A stretch of DNA of 64,000 bases from Geotrypetes seraphini. Its lineage: Eukaryota; Chordata; Amphibia; Gymnophiona; Dermophiidae. Both the position numbers and the translations under genes were made by a program. Where the stretch lies: assembly GCF_902459505.1 (NCBI RefSeq), contig NC_047096.1, positions 2,232,001 through 2,296,000 of the forward strand. The letters are read 5' to 3'. This document shows, one piece after another, positions 1 to 11,900 of the stretch; positions within the stretch are counted from its first letter, which is position 1, and every line of letters begins with the position of its first letter. The notes below the pieces were generated by a model that saw only the letters and a list, made by a program, of their open reading frames with translations, was not told where the DNA came from and made no database searches.

Positions 1-574
1 GGTAAGGTAGATTTTGGAGAATTCATTCCACATGGTCAAAAGTCCTGGAGGGGGCTCTAAAGCAGCTTGGGTGTAGGTGTGGGAGCTCCGTGACCTAAGG
101 CCCAGAGCAATTCCCCGGGTTGAATCCCTTCTGAATAGCAGACCAAAACAGAGAGAAACAAGGGTAGTAGCTGATACCAAGGTTGGTTCTGACTCGGATG
201 GAAGAGGGTTGTTCTGAGCACTGACGGGCCAGCGCTTAATGGAGCAGCATCATGAAATATCACAGGAACGGCAGAGCAAAATAACTCCCAACGCTTAACA
301 CTAAGAGCCTGAAAATTAGCACTGAGCATTGGGAAGATAAGGAGGAACGACGTGCGTGGCGCCCACGCACTAGAGCTGTGCAGTAAGCTCAGTGCTTGTG
401 CCAGGCAAACCCGAAAGTGAAGCACACATTGGTGCCTGCCTTCTGTGCTTTCCAATTTATTTTTTGTTTGTTTTTATTGGAAAGCTTATATTGGAAACAG
501 ACGCCAACGTGCTTTCAGTTTTGAGTTTGCTCCAATTCGCACACATTCGTCTCCTCGCCACGGACAGGGTTTAG
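1..574. other. No gene or repeat recognised
   Basis: Single-copy-looking sequence. Short open frames here carry no recognisable domain and no splice context. Confidence 0.4.
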
Positions 575-696
575 TAGGGTTACCAGATACCCAAGAAAAC
601 CCGGACATGTTCTCTTTTTAGAGGACTGTCCGGGTAGCCTGACAGATTTCCAAAACCCAGCAGTTTATCCAGATTTTGGAAAGCTTCAAGCTTGGG
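575..696. mobile_element. Left end of a hAT-like MITE starting TAGGGTTACCAG
   Basis: It begins TAGGGTTACCAGATACCC and contains an imperfect palindrome (CCGGACATG...GGACTGTCCGGG). The same terminus, TAGGGTTA(C/T)C, bounds the elements at 45897 and 58057, where 8-bp target duplications are visible. Here a CR1 copy follows directly and no right end was found, so the element is probably interrupted. Confidence 0.5.
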
Positions 697-1420
697 GCCG
701 TACCTAATTCGCTCACCTGGAGTATTGCATTCAATTCTGGTCTCCTTATCTGAAGAAAGATATAGCGACACTAGAAAAGGTTCAAAGAAGAACGACCAAG
801 ACGATAAAAGTGATGGAACTCCTCGTATGAGGAAAGACTAAAATGGTTAGGGCTCTTCAGCTTGGAAAAGAGACAGATGAGGGGAGATAGGATTGAAATC
901 TACAAAATCCTGAGTGGAGTAGAACGGGTACAAATGGATCGAATTTTCACTCCGTCAAATATTACAAAGACTAGGGGACACTCGATGAAGTTACAGGGAA
1001 ATACCTTTAAAACAAACAGGAGGAAATAATTTTTCACTCAACGAATAGTTAAGCTGTGGAATGCGTTGCCAGAGGATGTGGTAAGAGTGGATAGTGTAGC
1101 TGGTTTTAAGAAAGGTTTGGACAAGTTCCTGGAAGAAAAGTTCATAGTCTTGTTATTGAGACAGACACGGGGGAAGCCACTGCTTGCCCTGTATTGGTAG
1201 CATGGAATGTTGCTACTCTTTGGGGGATTCCATATCCGCATGGAATGTTTCTACTATTTAGGGTTCCGGAATCTTGCTACTCTTTGAGATTCTATGTGGA
1301 ATGTTGCTACTCCTTGGGTTTTGGCCAGGTACTAGTGATCTGGATTGGCCCGTGAGAACAGGCTAGTGGGCTTGATGGACCATTGGTCTGACCAGGGAAG
1401 GCTATTCTTATGTTCTTATG
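697..1420 (+). mobile_element. CR1 LINE, 3' part of ORF2 and 3' UTR
   Basis: The translation gives [20 protein letters not shown], then the RVQRRTTK and LFSLEKRQMRGDRIEIYKIL-type segments of the CR1 reverse-transcriptase C-terminus, with frameshifts. The 3' UTR ends in the CR1 tail ATTCTTATGTTCTTATG at about 1405-1420. Within the tail, from 1200 to 1325, a unit built around TGGAATGTTGCTACTCTTTG is repeated about four times with changes. Confidence 0.85.
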
Positions 1421-2124
1421 GAGGGCCTCCAAGCTTACACACATGACATCACACTTCCGCATGCAATGTCGTCAGAGGGAAGAGTGCCCTTAACTCCATA
1501 CTAGGACATTGGGCAGTACTGGGTCAGAAGTTCCCCATCCAAATGCTGACCTGATTGGACTCTGAGAATATTTTGAGGTTTGGTTGTAGAGGTGGGGTTT
1601 AGCAGAATGTTTTCTTGGCTCAGGTACGTTTGTGTCACATGGTACACATCCAGATTAATTCCTTCTTAAAAATGAGATGAATTTTTCTTAGCATGTTATA
1701 AAGAACATACATCCCAGACAAGATGAATAAAGTACTTTTCAGCAACTAGACTGGGAGTGGGAAACTCCCAGAAGAGATTTTTATGTTCTGTATCCCACCC
1801 TGACAGCCCTTTGTAGCAGTGAATGACATCTGGGAATGGACAAATGGCTGCAGAGAGTTAAGGACTCCTGTTTTGCGAATACTTTTATATGTAGTCTTGT
1901 ATAATCCTATATCAAATCCCAGAAATGGAGGGAAGGGGGGTTCAGCCTCACTCAGATCTTCTGTATCCTCAAAGCAGAAAGTTCTGCAACCTGAATTTTG
2001 AGCCCGTGACAGATTGTTCTGGAAGACGTCTTGATGGGTGCCTCCCAGACCAGACGAGGAGCACCGGGAGGGAGGATTTTTCCAAACAATGAAATACAAA
2101 TACACCAATAACCTGGATAGAATT
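1421..2124. other. No gene or repeat recognised
   Basis: Mixed-composition sequence. Overlapping short frames on both strands around 1746-2108 show no known domain. Confidence 0.4.
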
Positions 2125-2440
2125 GCTGAGAGTTATATGAAGTTTAAGTTTCAAGTTTATTAAAATTTTTTGATTAATCGCTTTGTCTTTTTTCAAAGCG
2201 ATGAACATACATATATATAAATAGAATTAGTTAATATTACAATCTTAAAAACAAAAATTAAAACATTAATTATACATAATCGTAAAAATAAATGTAAAAG
2301 AGACAAAAAACATGACATGACATGAGTATAGGGAAAAAAGGGATAAGAACTACAAAATATAATTAAAAGAAGGTTGGGTAAAAACATAAGGTAGGAATTT
2401 ATTTTCTTTAAATATTGAATCATTGAATGAAGGTTCCTGG
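2125..2440 (-). mobile_element. AT-rich LINE-like 3' tail (L2-like)
   Basis: GTTTCAAGTTTATTAAAATTTT at 2149-2170 resembles the GTTTCAAGTTTATTAGG that starts the L2/SINE 3' end at 19009. The sequence after it is very AT-rich, and family assignment is uncertain. Confidence 0.35.
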
Positions 2441-3260
2441 TTGCAGGATCTCAACACTGGTTCTTAGTGCGCTAGAAAAAAGGAGGAACAGTCACCCCCC
2501 CCTCCGAAAAAAAAAGATGTGCAATGCAGACTGATGGCCTGAAGAAGCTGCCCATCCTAAGACTGGTACTGGTGCTGGTACTGGATTCGGTGCTTTCTCC
2601 TGCTGAGTCTCTGTTTTATTTTGGCTCCTGAGGCAGTGGGAAGTAAGATGATGAGACAAGAGCCAGTACCTTTTATAGGAATAAAGTAGATATAGAGGTG
2701 CTTCTGTGTGAGTATATGAGAAAATATGACTGTCCTGATAATGGCTGAAGGGGGGGGTTTGAAGTCTGTCTTTACAGACTTGAGTTTGTTCTAAAAATAG
2801 TATCTTTCAGTATCTTTCTCTGTCACTATTTGGTATCTGTTTGGAACAATGGCTCTTAATTGACAGGAGGAGGGACCCTTGAAGAACTGGTGGCTGGAGC
2901 CATTCTGAGTGAATTCCTTTGTTATACTTAGCACCTGTCCTTACCACATCTTTTGAAAGTCCAGGGCTTTGCAGGATACTCCCCAGTACTATGCAAAAGG
3001 TTTTTTGTTAATCTTAAGTACGAGTCTTTTAGTGGCATTCTAAGTAAAAGGTCTTTTGTTAGCAACATGTGGGCACGGGCCATTCAGTCTATCTGCAGAC
3101 ATTCCCTAGGGTCAGATTTGTTTAATATCATATCCCAGAATCCTTTGCTTACACTCTGGACACAGCCAGCACACTAATGTATTGCTGACAAGTCACATAG
3201 GTTCCGGAAGAGCCTGAGATTGTAACTGAGAATGCTGGGAGACCCAGCGTTTTCACAACA
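2441..3260. other. No gene or repeat recognised
   Basis: Contains short homopolymer runs (C8 near 2490, A9 near 2505, G8 near 2750). No coding signal seen. Confidence 0.4.
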
Positions 3261-3261
3261 C

Positions 3262-3400
3262 AGTCCTGGGGATGCAGCCACCCAGCCACAATGCATTTCA
3301 TGAGATAGATTTGTACACACTGGAGGCATTGCATCCAAGTTTTTCCATGCCAATGAACTGTGGATATCCTGAGAACCTGACTGGCTGGGGGCATGCTGAG
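3262..3400. mobile_element. Decayed hAT MITE relic
   Basis: The order GGGGATGCAGCCACCCAGC, CATTTCATGAGATAGATTTG, CCTGAGAACCTGACTGGCTGGG parallels the hAT MITE at 23360-23553 but is much more diverged. Target duplications are not recognisable. An old copy. Confidence 0.4.
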
Positions 3401-3625
3401 GACTGGGGTGAGACGCCTGCACTAGGACCTTACAAGGACAATTCATGCAAGCCCTGACTCCTGCTGTGGATCCATTGCACTCTGGAGCTGGGCAGAAAGC
3501 TACCCTGAGCCTAACCATGCAGTTACTGACCCTTGTAAGTGGGTTTACATGCCGAGCAATGAAGAGAGGGATATATTAACTGGCCAGACATTGCATGAAA
3601 AGAAAGCTAGTGTGACCTTTGAGTA

Positions 3626-5229
3626 TTCCATGGTAGTGCTGCCCGATTCAGGAAAAAATATTTAGATTCGATTCAGCCTATTGAATCGATTTTTCGATTC
3701 GATTCAATTTTCCTGCCCAAATGGGTATTTTTTTCAAACATCCTGGTGGGTTTATTTTATAGCCTCTTCACCCCCTTTGCACCTCTCCTACCCACACTGG
3801 TGCTGTGGTGGAAACAAAATAAACAAAAAAGACTTTTCCTCTCTGTTAAATCCTAGCTCACGTTCGTGATCTAACACCACCTCTGGCAGGATACACATTT
3901 CAAATCTGACATATTGTAACCACAAAATAGAAAATAAAATTATTTTTCTACCTTTTGTTGTCTGGTCATTATTCAGATCTTGTTGGTCCCAGGCTCTGGT
4001 TGTCTTCTGATAACTCACTTGCCAGGCTATCTTCTATCTCTGACCTCCCCTTCTGTTTCCCTTCCCTCTCCCAGAGGACTGGCATCTTTCCTTTTTTTCA
4101 TCTCCATCTCCAGATCCACCTTTTCTCAACTACCCTTTCATCTAGCATATCTCCCTCCTTCCCTACCACCCCAGGTTCCACCAGCTCTGCCTTTCTCTTC
4201 CCAACTGCCCTCCTATCCAGTATCTCTACTCCCCCCCCCTGTGTACAACTTCTCTCCCTTTCTGTTCCTTCCCTCCCTAAATCCCATTATCCACCATCTC
4301 TCTCCCTCTTCTATTTTTAGATCCATTATTTCTTCTATCCCTCCCTCCATTTCCCCTCTCCCTCCCCTAACTCCCCTCTCCCCCAACTTCCTCTCTCCCT
4401 CCCCCAAGTCCATCCATTTTTCCTCCTCCATCTTCTCCCCATCTCTCCTTCTCCAATCCACCAACTCCAAGTCCATATCCCCTCTCCCCCCAGCTCTCAC
4501 TCCCAACACAGAAGCCCAGTATTTGGATGGCAGAGGGCAACACTCGTGTATTGTGGCACCTACCAAGAGCTCTGGGCGCTTCACACAGCGGTCATACACT
4601 TTTCCTGTGAGCTGCAGAAGATGCGGGCCTTGCAAAAGCCGCGTGAGAAGCGTCTCCGCACTGCAGCACTTCCCAATGCGCTCACACCGCTCCTCGGGAA
4701 CCCCTGTGCGGCACCACATCACTTGGTGCTCACAGGTGCGCGGGGCTCTGGCCGTCATGTGGCCGATGAAAGGCCAGCCGCTGGCAGGACCCAGAAGAGC
4801 AGACGCATGCCACTGAGCAGCAGCAGCAGCAGCAAGAACAATGCATGCAGGTGGCGGATTGGGGGCGTTTGCCGGGCTCCGGGGGGAAGCATGAGCGTGC
4901 ATGCGGGAAGATGAGGCGCGGGCATCTGCTTCTAGCCATCCAATTAAAAATCACGTTGTTGGCGCCATTCTGCTCCCAGAGGTCCACTCGGCTTTCCCTC
5001 TGCCACTGGAGTCCTTGCTTCTGGTGTGACTTCCGGTTTCGCAAAACTGGAAGTTACATTAGATGGAAGGATTCTGGTGGCAGAGGGAAAGCTCAAATGG
5101 GTCTCTAGCAAGGGAGCAGATGAATCGGTGAGTTCGATTTTTTACTAAATCAAATCGATTCGAATCGATTCACCCGAAGTGAATCGGTGAATTGATTCGA
5201 ATCGCGAATCGGGCAGCACTATTCCACGG
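3626..5229. mobile_element. Non-autonomous hAT element, 1588 bp, with 8-bp target duplications
   Basis: The element itself is 3634-5221. It starts TAGTGCTGCCCGATTC and ends GAATCGGGCAGCACTA. Flanks are TTCCATGG (3626-3633) and TTCCACGG (5222-5229), an 8-bp duplication with one mismatch, the hAT hallmark. Both ends carry GAATCGAT-type subterminal repeats (3660-3710, 5140-5205). The core is a 500-bp CT-rich tract (3990-4510), a GC-rich block, and a hairpin around CTTCCGGTTT at 5030. Long open frames across it are low-complexity artefacts; no transposase is present. Confidence 0.85.
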
Positions 5230-6080
5230 CAAAGCCCAAAGGTATAGAGGTGATTCTGATACACTTTTACTGTGAGAATTTTTTCACCAGGTCCAGGGCT
5301 GTGTACAAGGGCTCACAGAGAGGATCTCATGCCAGTTTATGAGTTTAACTGCTGGTTTTGTCTCCTGTGAGGTTCAAGAGCAGACAGGAGGTTACAGACG
5401 TGTGTGTGTCTGAGCAAAACCATAGCCCTTCAAAAATTGCTTGTGCATACATTTCTGCAAGGCCCGTGTTTAGGTGCAGAAGAACAAGGGCCGAGGCATG
5501 CTAGCACTTGTGTTTTTTGTGGACATAGGCAGAAGAACCCACACTTACCGCCAAATCCTTCTGCACATGCTTCCAGCACGCTCCCCTCCCCCATTAGCTG
5601 CAGCTTCTCTGTGCATAAAATTATAATACATTTAACCTTCTATATGGCACAGTATTATGCTTTTGGTAAGCCAGGAATTCACACATTCATGCTCGGTGTT
5701 ACCACAAACCTTTCTGCATTGGTCCATCTGTCTCTTCAGTCCTCCCCCCACCAAAGGAGCCTTACCAAGGCCTATAAGACCTTTGACATGTGTCCCGATT
5801 CATTTTTACACCTCTGGTGTCAGGCCAATTCCGGAAGGACTGCATGAGGTGGATTTGTGATTTTGCCCTGACCTTCCATCTCGGCGTCACTGTACGTTGG
5901 GAATGAATACTTCCTACTTCAAGCATTTGGGGCTGTGTGCCTTGTTTCCTGCTTGCCAGTGACAATGAACCCAGTTGAGGGAGCTTTTTTTTGCATATTA
6001 GCTGACTAGGATTGCTTGTGGAAGCTGTTTTCTTATTGCAGCTAGTTAAATGCCCCTGAGGCAGCCTTGTTGGCAAAACA
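5230..6080. other. No gene or repeat recognised
   Basis: No coding exon or clear repeat seen. The 147-codon open frame at 5404-5847 has no recognisable domain. Confidence 0.35.
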
Positions 6081-6087
6081 GGTCATC

Positions 6088-6314
6088 ACCCAGAGAGTGG
6101 TAGAAAACCGGAACGCTCTTCCGGAGTCTGTCATAGGGGAAAACACCCTCCAGGGATTCAAGACAAAGTTAGACAAGTTCCTGCTGACCCAGAAAGTACG
6201 CAGGTAAGACTGGACTCAGTCAGGGCGCTGGTCTTTGACCAGAGGGCCGCCGTGTGAGTGGACTGCTGGGCACGATGGACCACTGGTCTGACCCAGCAGC
6301 GGCTATTCTTATGG
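6088..6314 (+). mobile_element. CR1 LINE 3' end
   Basis: TCACCCAGAGAGTGGTAGAA encodes the TQRVVE-NALPESV terminal motif of CR1 ORF2. The tail follows (GGACCACTGGTCTGACCCAG, then TATTCTTATG). It closely matches the end of the copy at 55160-56522. Confidence 0.85.
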
Positions 6315-6565
6315 GTGGAGGTGACTGAGCACAACACATTATTCATTTATAATATATAGTTATTGAGAGTAGATATAGGAAAAAAAGGCATTTTATTTAC
6401 AACTTTACTAATTGTGAATGTCAAGCATATAATTAACTACGTAGGAGCATCTGGATTAAACCGTGTTTATCTCTACCTGCAAATTTTCAGACATTCTGTG
6501 TCATGGTTTCAGATCAAAGAAAATAAAAATTTGCCATCATAAACAATAAGGAAATTTCAACATTA

Positions 6566-7260
6566 TTAGAACACATAAGACTTGCCATAGTGGAACAGAC
6601 TGAAGGTCCATCAAGCCCAGAATCCTGTTTCCAACAGTGGCCAACCCAGGTCCCAAGTACCAGACAGAAACCCAAAGAGTAGCAACATTCCAGAGCTGAG
6701 ATTGTGATGTCATAATGCCTCATTCCACCAATGCCTAAGAGCCAACCTCATCAGTGATGTCACAATGGCTTCATAGTCCTATACTTGGCTAACATAAGAG
6801 CTTCCATACTGGGAAAGACCGAAGGTCCATCAAGCCCAGTATCCTGTTTCCAACTGTGGCCAACCCAGGTCCCAAGTACCAGACAGAAACCCAAAGAGTA
6901 GCAACATTCCAGAGCTGAGATTGTGATGTCATAATGCCTCATTCCACCAATGCCTTAAGAGCCAACCTCAGCAGTGATGTCACAATGGCTTCATTGTCCT
7001 ATAAGAACATAAGAGCTGCCATACTGGGACGGACCCAGTATTCTGTTTCCAATAGTGGCCAACCCAGTTCCCAAATACCTGACAAGATCCCAAGGAGTAA
7101 AACAGATTTTATGCTGATTATCCTAGCAATAAGCAGTGGATTTCCTCAAGTCCATCTCAATAATGGCCTATGGATTTGTCTTTTAGGAAATTACCCAAAC
7201 CTTTTTTAAACCCTACTAAGCTAAGTGATTTCACTGGCAATGAATTCTAGAGCCAAGAAA
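6566..7260 (-). repeat. Tandem CR1 3' ends with an inserted palindromic module
   Basis: Three minus-oriented CR1 tails begin near 6571, 6791 and 7007, a period of about 220 bp. The first two units share almost identical sequence, including AGACAGAAACCCAAAGAGTA, then CATTCCACCAATGCCT with GTGATGTCACAATGGC. The third continues into the normal CR1 3' UTR and end of ORF2 (to about 7260). This looks like tandem duplication of one compound unit. Confidence 0.75.
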
Positions 7261-7304
7261 TCTCATCAGCAGGCTTGGGTCATACAAGACAAATCAGGAA
7301 ACAG

Positions 7305-7465
7305 TATTATATTTATTCAATTTTCTATACTGCTCTCGCAAGGGTCACAATCTACCTAGGGCAATGGGGGGATTAAGTGACTTGCCCAGAGTCACATGTG
7401 GGTTTGAACCCACCACCTTAGGGTGCTGAGGTTGTAGCTTTAGTCACTGCGCCACACGCTTCTAA
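7305..7465 (-). mobile_element. tRNA-derived SINE (MIR/CORE-like)
   Basis: On the minus strand a tRNA-like head (GTGGCGCAGTGACTAAAGC, B-box GGTTCAAACCC) is followed by a body GGCAAGTCACTTAATCCCCC. The + strand shows the usual GATTAAGTGACTTGCCCAGA and TTTGAACCCACCACC. It is the same family as the copies at 14645, 18670, 19000 and 60480. Confidence 0.75.
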
Positions 7466-7561
7466 ATTTGTCTGAAGTAAAGTCTCAAGACATGATTACT
7501 GTCTGGCTTAAGCACAGTACCCAAGAGAAGAGATCTTCTTCACCTGGCTCCAGAGAACATA

Positions 7562-8475
7562 ACATAAGAACATAAGCAATGCCTCTGCTGGGTCAGACCT
7601 GAGGTCCATGTGCCCAGCAGCCCGCTCACGCGGCGGCCCAACAGATCCAGGACCTGTGCAGTGATCCTCTATTTATACCCTTCTATCCCCCTTTCCAGCA
7701 GGAAATTGTCCAATCCTTTCTTAAACCCCAATACCGTACTCTGCCCTATTACGTCCTCTGGAAGCGCATTCCAGGTGTCCACCACACGCTGGGTAAAGAA
7801 GAACTTCCTAGCATTTGTTTTGAATCTGTCCCCTTTCAGCTTTTCCGAATGCCCTCTTGTTCTTTTATTTTTTGAAAGTTTAAAAAATCTGTCCCTCTCT
7901 ACTCTCTCTATGCCCCTCATGATCTTATAAGTCTCTATCATATCCCCTCTATGTCTCCTCTTCTCCAGGGAAAAGAGACTCAGTTTCTCCAATCTCTTAG
8001 CGTATGAAAAGTTTTCCATCCCTTTTATCAGACGTGTCGCTCTCCTCTGAACCCTCTCGAGTAATACCATATCCTTCTTGAGGTATGGCGACCAATATTG
8101 GACGCAGTATTCCAGATGCGGGCGCACCATCGCCCTATACAATGGCAAGATAACTTCTTTTGTTCTGGTTGTAATATCCTTCTTGATTATACCTAGCATT
8201 CTATTCGCTTTCTTAGTGGCCGCTGCGCACTGTGCCGTTGGCTTCATTGTCATGTCCACCATTACCCCCAAGTCTCTTTCTTGGGTACTCTCATTCACTA
8301 AAATCCCTTCTATTGTATAGTTGTAGCTCGGGTTTCTGCTTCCCAGGTGCAATACTTTACATTTCTCAACGTTGAACTTCATCTGCCATCTCGTTGCCCA
8401 TTCCCCTAGTTTGTTCAAATCCCTTTGCAATTCTTCGCAGTCCTCTTTAGTCCGAGCTCCACTAAATAGTTTGGT
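7562..8475 (-). mobile_element. CR1 LINE, C-terminal 253 codons of ORF2 open
   Basis: A minus-strand open frame (7669-8430) encodes [62 protein letters not shown] and FFFTQRVVDTWNALPEDV, the thumb and C-terminus of CR1 reverse transcriptase. The 3' end lies at 7562 (TAAGAACATAAG). It is 5'-truncated, with no catalytic FADD box present. The unbroken frame suggests a fairly young copy. Confidence 0.9.
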
Positions 8476-9103
8476 GTCGTCCGTAAGATTCCAAGAGTGT
8501 GCCTGAGATCCTCCTTGGTTACCAGCTTCACCAGAATCTCCTCTGGGCTAGATGTACAGGTCTTGACATAGGCGGCAGATTATCCCACCCCATACCCAGC
8601 AAAGACAGGAAAAGTGATTTGAGAAGTTCAAGAACCTAAGATGTTGCTTCTACTTTGATTTTCCAACAACATTTAATGAACATGGTTTCTTACTTTAACT
8701 GGAACCACATTAACATTGTGTATCTCAATCACCTGAGATTCCACCCAGCCTGTTGACCTTGTGCCTGGAACTGACACCATGAGGAAATCTCTTCATATCT
8801 GACTTAATATTGAGAAGAAATCCAAACCCAGAGAAAATATGGCAGATAAAGACCAGAAATTCTCCTCTCTTAGAAGGAGAGGTGACCTATGATCGACTCC
8901 AAATCTCCACCTTCTTAAAACACAATTACATCAGCTGTATAAAGCTGTATAAAGTAAAGGCAGCCACCTAGAAACTGACGTTTCAAGCCACCAAGAGATC
9001 CTACTATTCTGAATTAAGTTGATCTGTCACCATAACTCCAGATCCAGTATCCACTTCTAACTCACCTTCAGCTACAGAGTGAGCTCTATATTTTAAGGAT
9101 AAG
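8476..9103. other. No gene or repeat recognised
   Basis: Sequence without coding or repeat signals that I can name. Confidence 0.4.
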
Positions 9104-9453
9104 ATTGATACTAGAGAATGACATGGGGACAAATTTGTCCCCATCCCTGCCCCATTCCTTAGGCTCTGTCTTAACTGCACAAACCTCTAATACTTATGAT
9201 TTTAAAGAGTTTGAGGCTTGTGCAGATGAGGACGGAGCTTAGGCATTGGTGGAATGAGGCATTATGACATCACAATCTGAGCTCTAGAATGTTGCCACTT
9301 AGGGTTTTAAAGCATTTGAGGCTTGTGCAGATGAGGACGGAGCTTGCAGGAATGGGGCAGAGACAGGAAAATAAATCATGGGGACGGGACGTGAAAATGA
9401 GTTCCCACGGGGATGGGGAAAAACTTGTCCCCATGTCATTCTCTAATTGATAC
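9104..9453. mobile_element. hAT MITE with perfect 8-bp target duplication
   Basis: The element is 9112-9445, flanked on both sides by ATTGATAC. It starts TAGAGAATGACATGGGGACA and ends GTCCCCATGTCATTCTCTA as an inverted repeat. The interior has two copies of a segment containing TTTGAGGCTTGTGCAGATGA separated by the GGTGGAATGAGGCATTATGA module. The same family appears at 19511-19904. Confidence 0.9.
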
Positions 9454-9479
9454 GTCATGGGTTTCACTTAATTGAACTT

Positions 9480-9890
9480 CCTCTTCTAGAAATGGGCACA
9501 ACATGGGTACGACCTTGAATGTTCCATCTCCAATCCATTGTGTTGACCAAGTCAGCCCATCAAATTCATTTCATCCCAAGATGAGTATATGATCAGCTCC
9601 AGATCCCGAGTTGAATAACACAAAGTCCCTGAAATAAACGGATCCTTTAAAATTCTGTCTGTGCCAACGAAGGGCATGTGGTGAGAGAGTCTCCGAAACT
9701 CTGCCTTTAGCTTCTTTTGGTCCACTTGCTTCTCCAATGGCTTTTTGGCACACGCTTTGGCAATGTTGCCTTCAACGTTTGCGGCATTCGTACCTTTTGC
9801 AGATGAACATTGTTTTGCCTTTTTTTGCAAAATACCAGACTCTTCCTTGACTCTGAATTGTAGTCTTTTAACAAAGTTTGTATTCAATCA
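9480..9890 (-). pseudogene. Mutator-like (MULE) transposase fragment
   Basis: The minus-strand translation reads FRDFVLFNSGSGADHILILG, an in-frame stop, then NEFDGLTWSTQWIGDGTFK and VVPMLCP. The W-GDGTFKVVP box resembles the start of the MULE transposase catalytic domain as I remember it from animal sequences. Upstream residues (VGTDRILKDPF in another frame) may be the N-terminal part. The copy is truncated and carries at least one stop and a frameshift, so it is inactive. Confidence 0.5.
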
Positions 9891-10700
9891 TAAATTAATA
9901 ATTTGATCTGATATTATAATTACATTTTCTAACGTATCATCAAGCACAAATGCTAAATCACACTAGCTGTGTCCTGTTAAATTATAGAGAATTGTAAGCA
10001 ACAATGTCTGGCTTATCAGCACTCCTGAAAGACTTGAAAGACATTTAAAATATGGACCCAATTACTATAAACAAGAACTTGTACAAAGGAGATTTACTTG
10101 GAATAAGCCCAAAGAAATAGCCTTTGAAGTCTATGTAACAATAATAAATCTTTAAAACCCAAGTTCTGCATGACAATAAATCCTTTTGACCAATCTCCAG
10201 GTAACCAAACGACCAATAGAAGACGTGTCCATTCTGCATACGACCAAAATCCACTGTGACCAAGACCTTATGATGACCAACTGTCCTATGGCCAAGCAGG
10301 TGATTAATAGTCTATGTCCTGTCCAACCCCATAAGGCTCGCAATGTAAGTTTGTGTTTGAAGCAATGGTGGGTTGAAGTCACAAGGAGCGGTGGTGGGAT
10401 TTCAGCTCTAACGTCCCTGGCTCTCGCACACTACATCTCCCTCTGATCACCTTATTCTTACACCCCAAACCTGATATTCACACATGCATCCCTATATAAA
10501 ATAGCTTCCTGCTTATTGTCTCCCTCCATCTCTCTCAATTTCCCACTCAACATTCCCCTCCTATTCCCATTAGCTCCGAAAGGTAAGAGGTGCTGCTGTT
10601 GCTCAACCCATTGTCTCCCATGGCAATTATGTGACAAGAACCTAATGATGCCACAGGGTCCAGCTCTGAGTTGATATATTACAGCATAACCTTCTTAGCA
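9891..10700. other. No gene or repeat recognised
   Basis: AT-rich at first, mixed later. No domain, splice context or named repeat seen. Confidence 0.4.
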
Positions 10701-11900
10701 ACGTCATTAATAATAATAATAATAATAATAATTTTATTCTTATATACCGCCATACCCGGAGAGTTCTAGGCGGTTTACATCAGTTACAGTAGTATCTGCG
10801 TTAACACGCAGATTTACAAACAGTTTGAACAATTTTAAACAATTTATCAGCAATACACAATTTATCAGATAGAAACAAATGTTAAAGCGGGGTTTACAGC
10901 ATTTTATCATGTAAAGATAATTTATCCGATATAAATAGTTTATCGGATATAAGCAGTGTTAATCGAACTTAACAGAGGATGACTGGCGGAGGGGAGCTAG
11001 GGGAGAGGGGAGCAATTAAGGGGAGGAGAAGAGCGGGGGTGGGTGGGGGGGGCGTGTAGTAATGTAAGCGGGGGGGGGGGGGTTGTTAGGGGTCTTGTTT
11101 GCCGAATAGGTAGGTTTTGAGTGATTTTCTGAAGCCTAGGTAAGTGGGGGCCTCGAGTATCATTTGTGCAAGCCATGGGTTGAGCTTTGCTGCTTGGAAG
11201 GCGAAGGTTTTGTCTAGGAATCTTTTAAGGTGGCAGAGTTTTAGAGACGGGAAGGCAAACAACTGAATTCTACGGGATTTCTTGTTTGTGTTGTAGAGGC
11301 TAAAGTGAGAATTGATGTAACTTGGTGCTGAACCATTTATCGATTTGTAGCAAAAGCATGCGAATTTAAAGAGGACTCTAGATTCAAATGGCAGCCAGTG
11401 AAGTTGGTGGTAGAAGGGGGTGATGTGTTCCCATTTCTTAAGGCCGAAGATGAGACGCACTGCGGTATTTTGGATTATTTTTAGTCTCATGGTGGTTTTC
11501 TTTGTGGCGTTGAGGTATATGATGTTGCAGTAGTCAAGGATGCTGAGGATGGAGGATTGTACAAGTAGGCGAAAAGAGGTGTCGTCAAAGTATTTTTTTA
11601 TGGTGCGGAGTTTCCACAGTACGGAGAAGCTTTTCCTGACCATGAGATCGGTGTGGTTTTCTAAGGATAGATTTTTGTCCAGAGTGACTCCCAGTATCTT
11701 TAGCGTGGGCTCGAGGGGGAAAGTTTGTCCTTTTAGTTGAATTGAAGTGTCCTTGATTTTGTCCTTGGGGGTGGCTAGGAAGAATTTTGATTTGTCGGGA
11801 TTGAGTTTCAGTCTAAAAGATAACATCCAGAGTTCGATCTGGTTGAGAATGTTTGTAATGTAGTTGAGTCGTTCTTGTGAGAAATTGGTTAGTTGCTGTT
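10700..11900 (-). mobile_element. L2-like LINE, 3' half of ORF2, (TAA)n tail
   Basis: A minus-strand frame (within 11086-12054) encodes NPDKSKFFLATPKDK, LKILGVTLDKNLSLENHTD, LVQSSILSILDYCNIIYL, IQNTAVRLIFGLKKWEHITP and LHWLPFESRVLFKFACFCYK, the thumb and C-terminus of L2-clade reverse transcriptase. Its 3' end is the (TAA)n microsatellite at 10706-10731, with ATATACCGCC beside it. The frame is unbroken for over 270 codons, but the palm domain is missing. Confidence 0.85.

Noticed and set aside
3955-4902. 278-codon plus and 229-codon minus open frames
   Set aside because: Both lie in the CT-rich arm of a non-autonomous hAT element; composition is low complexity with no domain.
10706-10731. 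(TAA)n tract as an independent microsatellite
   Set aside because: It sits exactly at the 3' end of an L2-like LINE, so it is the tail of that element.
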